Assembly: GCA_017694515.1 (NCBI GenBank)
Contig: JADIMV010000022.1
Location: 1 to 32,566, forward strand
DNA length: 32,566 nt
Direction of reading: 5' to 3'
Origin: Candidatus Aphodosoma intestinipullorum
GTDB lineage: Bacteria; Bacteroidota; Bacteroidia; Bacteroidales; Paludibacteraceae
The notes beneath the pieces are model-generated. The model worked only from the letters and a program-made list of their open reading frames with translations. It was not told the origin of the DNA and made no database searches. The position numbers and the translations under genes were made by a program. Shown here one piece after another: positions 27,690-32,566 of the stretch. Within the stretch, counting starts at the first letter, position 1. Each line of letters starts with the position of its first letter.

Positions 27690-29887
27690 TTAATTTCCGA
27701 GTTCGAGCTGGTTTTTCACAAGGTTATAATATGCGCCGCGCCGTGCGGTCAGTTCTTCGTGCGAGCCCTGCTCCACGATGCGCCCGTGGTCGAGTACGAC
27801 AATGTTGTCAGCGTGGCTTACGGTGCTGAGGCGGTGGGCTACCACGAGTACGGTGCGGCCACGATAGAAACTGTCGAGGTTCTGGACAATGGCGCGTTCG
27901 TTGTTCGCATCCAATGAGTTGGTCGCCTCGTCAAGGAGAATGAAAGCGGGGTTCTTGTAGACGGCGCGGGCTATCAGAATGCGCTGCCGCTGCCCCGCGC
28001 TGAGACCTACGCCGTCCTGACCGATGACGGTGTTGTACTTCAGGGGCAGGGAGTCGATGTATGAGCTGATGCAGGCGATACGCGCCGCAGCGGCAAGGCG
28101 GGCGGTGTCAATCTCGCCGTCGTCCACAGCAATGTTGCGCGCTATGCTTTCGGAGAATATCACGCCGTCCTGCATGACCACTCCGCACTGCCTGCGCCAC
28201 CATCTGATGTCGTACTTGCGGATGTCCGCGCCGCCAATGGTTATTTCTCCGGCGAGAGGGGGATAGTAGCCGAGCAGGAGTTTAACGAGCGTGGTCTTGC
28301 CGCTGCCGCTTGCGCCGACGATGGCGGTCACTTTCCCTGCGGGGATGGTGAGTGAGATGGAGTCGAGCGTCTTGTCCGGGCGGTTTATGTCATACTTGAA
28401 GTCCACGCGGGAAAGGACGATGCCCGCAGCCGGGTCGGGGAGGGAGCGGAGAGTGCCGGAGAGGGTATCCTCATTCTCCTTGGCGTGTATCTCGTTGATG
28501 CGTTCGAGGCTTATTTGCACGTCCTGAAGCGAATAGACGAAGCCCATCAGCTGCTCCACCGGGGCGTTGAGCTGGCCTATGATGTACTGGACGGCAAGCA
28601 TCATTCCGAGGGTCATCTGCCCGTCAATGACGGCAGTGGCGGCAAGAACGGTTATGACGATGTTCTTTATCTCGTTGATGAATATGCTGTCGGCCTCCTG
28701 AGCCTGCTGGAGGCGCAGCGACTGCATATTGACATCGAACATATCGGCCTGCACGTCCTCCCACTCCCAACGACGGCGCTGTTCGCAGTCCTGAAGCTTT
28801 ATCTCCTGCATGGAGGTGATGAACTGGTATGTCTTGCTGCTGTTTATGGCCTGCTGTTCAAAGAGGCGGTAGTCGAGAGCCTTGCGTCGGCGCATGAAGA
28901 GGGTTATCCAAAGGCCGTAGAGGAGGCTGCCGATGAGGAAAACGGAGAATATCAGGCGGCTGTATATGAACAGCACCGCGCCGAAAACGATGAAGCCGAA
29001 GAGCGAGAACATGACGTTCAGGGCCTGAGTGGTGAGGAACTTCTCCACGCGGGCATGGTCGTTCATGCGCTGGAGCAGGTCGCCGAGCAGCTTTGTGTCG
29101 AAGAACGACATGGGAAGCCTGAGCAGCTTGATGAAGAAGTCGGAGACGAGAGATATGTTTATTCGCATACTGATATGGAGCAGCAGCTGGCGGCGGATGA
29201 AGTCGAGAGCCGTGCGGCTCAGGGTGAGCATGAGCTGCGCAAGGAGTATGAGGTAGATGAAGCCTATATCGCGGTGGGCAATGCCCACATCGACTATGGC
29301 CTGAGTGAGGAACGGGAATATTAGCTGGAGCAGGCTGGCCACGAGAAGCCCTACGACAATCTGTCCGAAGTAGCGGCGGTACTGGCGCACATAGCCCATC
29401 AGGAAACGGAACGAGCGTCGTTCCGTCCCGTGTTCACTCTTCTGCCCGTAGAAGGACGGGGTGGGCTGGACGAACATACCGACACCCTTTTCCTCCCCGG
29501 AAGAAGAGGTGCTAATCCAGTGGTCACGTATTTCGTTTTCCGTGTACGAGACATATCCTTTGCCGGGGTCGGCTATGAAGAAGCGGCCACGGCGGATGCG
29601 GTAAAGCACCACGAAGTGGTTCTGATCCCAGTGGAGTATGCAGGGGAGCGGGGCGCGGCGGAGCATATCGAGGGAGGCGCGACCACAGACGGAGTGCAGC
29701 CCTACGGCACCGGCCGCCTCGCTCAGCGCGTAGAGCGACACGCCCTGCACGGTAGGGGGCAGAGGCGCGAAAGGCTTTCGGAGGAGAAGTCCCGTCCAAA
29801 ATAGGCGCACACCATGCGGAGGCAGGCGATGCCGCACTCCATGGCGTCGTGCTGCCTTATAAGCCGTATATGTCCGCGCTGCCACAT
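27690..29887 (-). pseudogene. C39-peptidase-containing ABC exporter (bacteriocin/peptide type), one-base frameshift near the N-terminus
   Basis: This inner-membrane half-transporter, if intact, would cleave a double-glycine leader and export the peptide. The ATG at 29887 opens MWQRGHIRLIRQHDAMECG, the C39 peptidase start with catalytic Cys18. This frame fails at a run of five G (29755-29759, C on the coding strand). One added base would restore SRLCPPTVQGVSL and join the main frame, giving about 732 aa. Downstream are the C39 His (HFVVLYRI, about 91) and Asp (ADPGKG), and a six-helix membrane domain (about 170-450). The ATPase follows, with Walker A GASGSGKTT (about 525), signature LSAGQRQR (about 628), Walker B ILLDEATNSLD (about 649) and H-loop VVAHRLS. 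A start without the Cys would be inactive as a protease. It may be a sequencing error or a true mutation. It lies between the barrel gene (12-bp gap) and the HlyD-like gene. Confidence 0.8.
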
Positions 29888-29899
29888 TTTCCTGCTTTG

Positions 29900-32233
29900 T
29901 TATCTTGCTCTCATGTCATCAGTCAAGCCGGTGTCGGTGTCCTCGTTGTTGATGCGTTTCTGCACGGTGCGGCGGTGAGCGTCGCCATAGCGGAAACGAT
30001 AGGAAAAGTCGAGGAAGAGGAAGTGGCGCATCTCACGCCAGCGGGTGCTTTCCTCAACGGTCATGTCAGAAATGGCGGCAGTGACGGACGAGCCGGGGTC
30101 GTGGAGATAGCCGAGGCCGACTTTGAGATCGCGGTGCGTCCATGTGATGGTGGCGCGGTATGACGGAACAGTGTGCGAGATAAAGTCGCCATTGTCGGAT
30201 CTGTCGAGATATTGGCCGAAGGGGTTGAAGCAGAGGAACTCGGTCTGAAGCTCCCACACGTTGAAGCGTGCGCCGAGGGTCTGGTTGCCCCACCAGCCGC
30301 GCATGAGGCCACGGCTCACGGTGTAGTACTCGTTGTAGCAGGCGAACGCGCTGCCGAGGATGGTGAACCACTTCACCGGCCGCCACTGGAGCGAAGCGTA
30401 CAATTGTACGGAGACGGGGTTGTCGGCCTGACGGGTCTGCTTGTAGAAGAGGCCGTCCGCGCCACGGTAGAGCATGGAGCTGTGGTAGTCCTTGGCGTAC
30501 CAGTATTTTATGAATGGCGAGAAGAAGAGGGTGTTTGCCTTGTTCTTCAAGTCCATGGAGAGCATTGCCTGATAGCCGTAGAAAGGGCGGAGCGTGGAGT
30601 TGCCTATGGATGTGTAGCGGTCGTCGATGCTGACGCGAGAGCCGGCGAGGTCGCCGACTTTCGGCATGTTGGTGGCACCGCCTGCATGGAGTTTGAGGGT
30701 GATGAGGTCAGTGGGGCTGTAGCTGACTATGGCTACGGGTATGGCGTTGAAGAAGTTGTAGTATGTCGGGCCGTTGAAGGTGAGGTTCTGCGCACTGAGC
30801 CACGCGTAAAGGCTCCACTGCCCCCACCGCTTTGTCCATGAGAGGGTGAGGAATTCGGTCTGGTAGTTGAGGTGTGTGCGCACGGATGAGTTGTAGAGCT
30901 GGTCGAGCTGCTTGTGCTCCACTTTGCCGGATAGCTCGAACTGCCCGCCCCAGAGGGGAGTGGCGTATGTGACCTGCGCGATGAGCGAATAGGTGGAGTT
31001 GTCGTAGAGGTTGCGGAGAGAATAGCCGCGCGAGGGGTCGGCAGGGATGGTGCGGGAGAGCGCGTTGTCGGCCTCGGATGCGGAGTATGTGTTCACGACG
31101 TTGAAGAGCAGCTCCTGACTGTTGCGGAGGCGGAGGGCGAGATAGAGGTCGAGGGCGGCGGTCTGCTCCATGTTGCGGAGGAAGCTGCTGCCAGAGCCGG
31201 AGATGAGAGTGCCGCCGGGGAGGGTGAGGGCGACATCCTGCGGAGTGGAGTTCTCGTGGGGCGCGTGGCTGTATGAGGCCTCGGCGGCGAACATAAAGCG
31301 TTCCTTGGTGAGGGAGTAGTCGAGCACGGCGTTCTGCCTTATGTAGCGGCTTGTAGAGGCGGCGGAGGTGTAGCGGTTCTCGCTCCAAGAGCCGCCGTCG
31401 AGATAGCGGTAGATGTTCCCAGTCTCACCGCGATGGAAGTCCTGATAATTAATACGGTAGGAGGCGGAGAGCCTGTTGACGGAGTCGGCGTAGACGGCGG
31501 TAAGACTGTTCTGCCCGTTAGCGGCGATGAGGCCGTTGGTGGTGTTGAGCGTCACATCGTATGTGCGGCCAGCGCGTTTGTTCGTAACCACTTCAATCAC
31601 AGAACTTATGTTCTCCTCCATGTAGCGTGCGGGGGGCGTGGTGTAGTGGATGAGTTTTTTTATGTTGCCGGGTGGGAGTGCGGCGAGGTTCTCGTCGGTG
31701 GCTTTGCGGCCGTCAATCACGATGAGGAGGCCGCCGCCGTCGATGGTGGAGAGTTTGCCGTCGAGGCTCTTGGAGAACTTGGGCATCTGCGCGATGGCAT
31801 CGACGGCGTTCTGGCTGTTGCGCTTCACCTCCTGCGGGAGGAGCAGCTCGTCGCGGTTGGCGAAGGTGCGGCGTATCTCGGACATGACAACGACTTCACT
31901 GAGGAGGTTTTTCGACTCGGAAAAGTAGATTGTGCCGAGGTCGAGGTCGGAGCGGAGGGAGAGTGGGCGCACGTTGTCGTCATAGCCTATCATCGTGGCG
32001 GAGAGGATATAGTCTCCGGGGGGTATGCCTTTGATTGTGAAGTGGCCATCGTTGCCGGTGGTAGTGCCGGTGACGAGGGCGGAGTCCTGTGAGAGGATGG
32101 CGACGTTCACGCCGGGCAGGGCGAGGGTGTCGGGGTCGACATAGCGGCCACGGAGGGTGTGCTGGGCGGAGGCCACTGGGGCGGCGAGGGCGAGGATGCA
32201 CGCAAAGAGCGTGGAGAGATGTGTGCTGTTCAT
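29900..32233 (-). CDS. Outer-membrane beta-barrel protein with regulatory-like and plug domains (TonB-dependent-receptor-like, OMP_b-brl_3 type)
   Basis: This 777-aa protein has a signal peptide at 1-23 (cleavage after VASA). A carboxypeptidase-regulatory-like beta-sandwich spans about 26-105 (RGRYVDPDTLALPGVNVAI, GHFTIKGIPPGDYILSATMIGYDD). A plug-like domain at about 113-225 includes SEVVVM, VDAIAQMPKFS and GLLIVIDGRKATDENLAALPPG. The rest is a long barrel of alternating strands ending FLFLDFSYRFRYG. A hydrophilic tail of about 25 residues follows the last strand. This is the family of large barrels often annotated as TonB-dependent receptor or outer membrane beta-barrel protein. No SusD partner is present. 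Instead it leads an operon with a C39 exporter and a HlyD-like protein, which suggests a role in peptide export or sensing rather than glycan uptake (inference). A good promoter lies about 100 bp upstream. Confidence 0.85.
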   Translation of the reverse strand: MNSTHLSTLFACILALAAPVASAQHTLRGRYVDPDTLALPGVNVAILSQDSALVTGTTTGNDGHFTIKGIPPGDYILSATMIGYDDNVRPLSLRSDLDLGTIYFSESKNLLSEVVVMSEIRRTFANRDELLLPQEVKRNSQNAVDAIAQMPKFSKSLDGKLSTIDGGGLLIVIDGRKATDENLAALPPGNIKKLIHYTTPPARYMEENISSVIEVVTNKRAGRTYDVTLNTTNGLIAANGQNSLTAVYADSVNRLSASYRINYQDFHRGETGNIYRYLDGGSWSENRYTSAASTSRYIRQNAVLDYSLTKERFMFAAEASYSHAPHENSTPQDVALTLPGGTLISGSGSSFLRNMEQTAALDLYLALRLRNSQELLFNVVNTYSASEADNALSRTIPADPSRGYSLRNLYDNSTYSLIAQVTYATPLWGGQFELSGKVEHKQLDQLYNSSVRTHLNYQTEFLTLSWTKRWGQWSLYAWLSAQNLTFNGPTYYNFFNAIPVAIVSYSPTDLITLKLHAGGATNMPKVGDLAGSRVSIDDRYTSIGNSTLRPFYGYQAMLSMDLKNKANTLFFSPFIKYWYAKDYHSSMLYRGADGLFYKQTRQADNPVSVQLYASLQWRPVKWFTILGSAFACYNEYYTVSRGLMRGWWGNQTLGARFNVWELQTEFLCFNPFGQYLDRSDNGDFISHTVPSYRATITWTHRDLKVGLGYLHDPGSSVTAAISDMTVEESTRWREMRHFLFLDFSYRFRYGDAHRRTVQKRINNEDTDTGLTDDMRAR

Positions 32234-32327
32234 AGGTTATCAGTTAAGGTTTCTTTATAGGTCAGAGGCCGGCCTGCCTGAATTACGGTAATCACAGTGG
32301 CAGTTCAACCAACATGTTATTTTGTTG

Positions 32328-32358
32328 CGAAGATAGGCATTTGGAGTATTTTTCACAA
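32328..32358 (-). promoter_or_regulatory. Candidate promoter of the barrel-exporter operon
   Basis: On the minus strand TTG (32356-32358) and TATCTTCG (32328-32335) are spaced by 20 nt, close to the Bacteroidetes consensus with one mismatch in the -7 box. The leader would be about 90 nt. A run of eight G (32360-32367) directly abuts the -33 element. Confidence 0.5.
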
Positions 32359-32434
32359 CGGGGGGGGTAATTTTACAGTTATTTAACGCACAGGCGGGGA
32401 AAAGGGGCGGAGGGGACGGGGAGAGAGTCCGTTA

Positions 32435-32488
32435 GGGCTTCGGAGGGGCTTCGGAGCTGCTCCGGCGAGAGTACGTGTTTTTTAACTT
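32435..32488. repeat. Shared intergenic repeat, copy 2
   Basis: cggcgagagtacgtg plus a T-run and aactt at 32463-32488 matches 26537-26561. The preceding ggaggggcttcgg is also shared, with a short insertion (agctgctc) here. The remaining window to 32566 shows no gene. Confidence 0.7.
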
Positions 32489-32566
32489 ATATTTTGAATT
32501 TGGAGAGGTGAGGCGATGCTACGCGGCGGCGGGCGAGGGAGGGCAGGGGCGGGATGAGAGCTTGTG

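Noticed and set aside
29900..32233. SusC of a polysaccharide utilisation locus
   Set aside because: No SusD, glycosidase or hybrid regulator is adjacent. The barrel is shorter (777 aa) than typical SusC (about 1,000 aa), and the neighbours are exporter genes.

Overview
The window looks like a contig from a gut-type Bacteroidales bacterium, possibly a Muribaculaceae or Porphyromonadaceae relative (inference). The evidence is type-9 secretion (T9SS) C-terminal tails on giant secreted proteins, promoters of the Bacteroidetes form (TTTG or TTG, about 19 nt, TAnnTTTG), a carboxypeptidase-regulatory-like plug/barrel outer-membrane protein, a C39-peptidase ABC exporter with a HlyD-type partner carrying the Bacteroidetes N-terminal pattern, and AT-rich leaders without clear Shine-Dalgarno sites. 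The first 25 bases are Illumina Nextera adapter, so the left edge is a library artefact.

Layout. (1) 99-590 (-): a hypoxanthine/uracil-type DNA glycosylase. (2) 591-1634: a gene-free kilobase with dispersed palindromic repeats and a promoter for the next cluster. (3) 1635-20142 (+): a five-gene surface cluster, visibly more AT-rich than the right half. It holds two paralogous secreted proteins of about 1,100 aa flanking a 3,163-aa protein built from 11 jelly-roll (choice-of-anchor J-like) and 10 fibronectin-III modules plus a stalk of short 'GCDS' repeats. Two paralogous lipoproteins with acidic Pro-rich linkers follow. (4) 20460-24642 (-): hydB-hydA-hydC, a trimeric NADH/ferredoxin-linked [FeFe] hydrogenase. 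(5) 25335-26339 (-): type I GAPDH with its own terminator and promoter. (6) 26340-27206: non-coding DNA rich in repeats. (7) 27207-32233 (-): an operon-like trio of plug/barrel outer-membrane protein, C39 ABC exporter (broken by a one-base frameshift), and a 158-aa HlyD-like protein that seems to lack the lipoyl and coiled-coil hairpin domains.

How the parts may work together. The surface cluster probably builds a large adhesive or ligand-binding cell-surface layer, with T9SS cargo plus surface lipoproteins. The hydrogenase and GAPDH belong to fermentative redox balance: NADH made at GAPDH can be reoxidised together with reduced ferredoxin to give H2. The right-hand trio looks like a peptide maturation and export machine of unusual composition. 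No double-glycine precursor peptide was found in the window.

The most interesting signals are the internal cysteine covariation in the giant protein, which predicts its disulfide pattern, and the hairpin-less HlyD in an exporter operon without a TolC-type gene.
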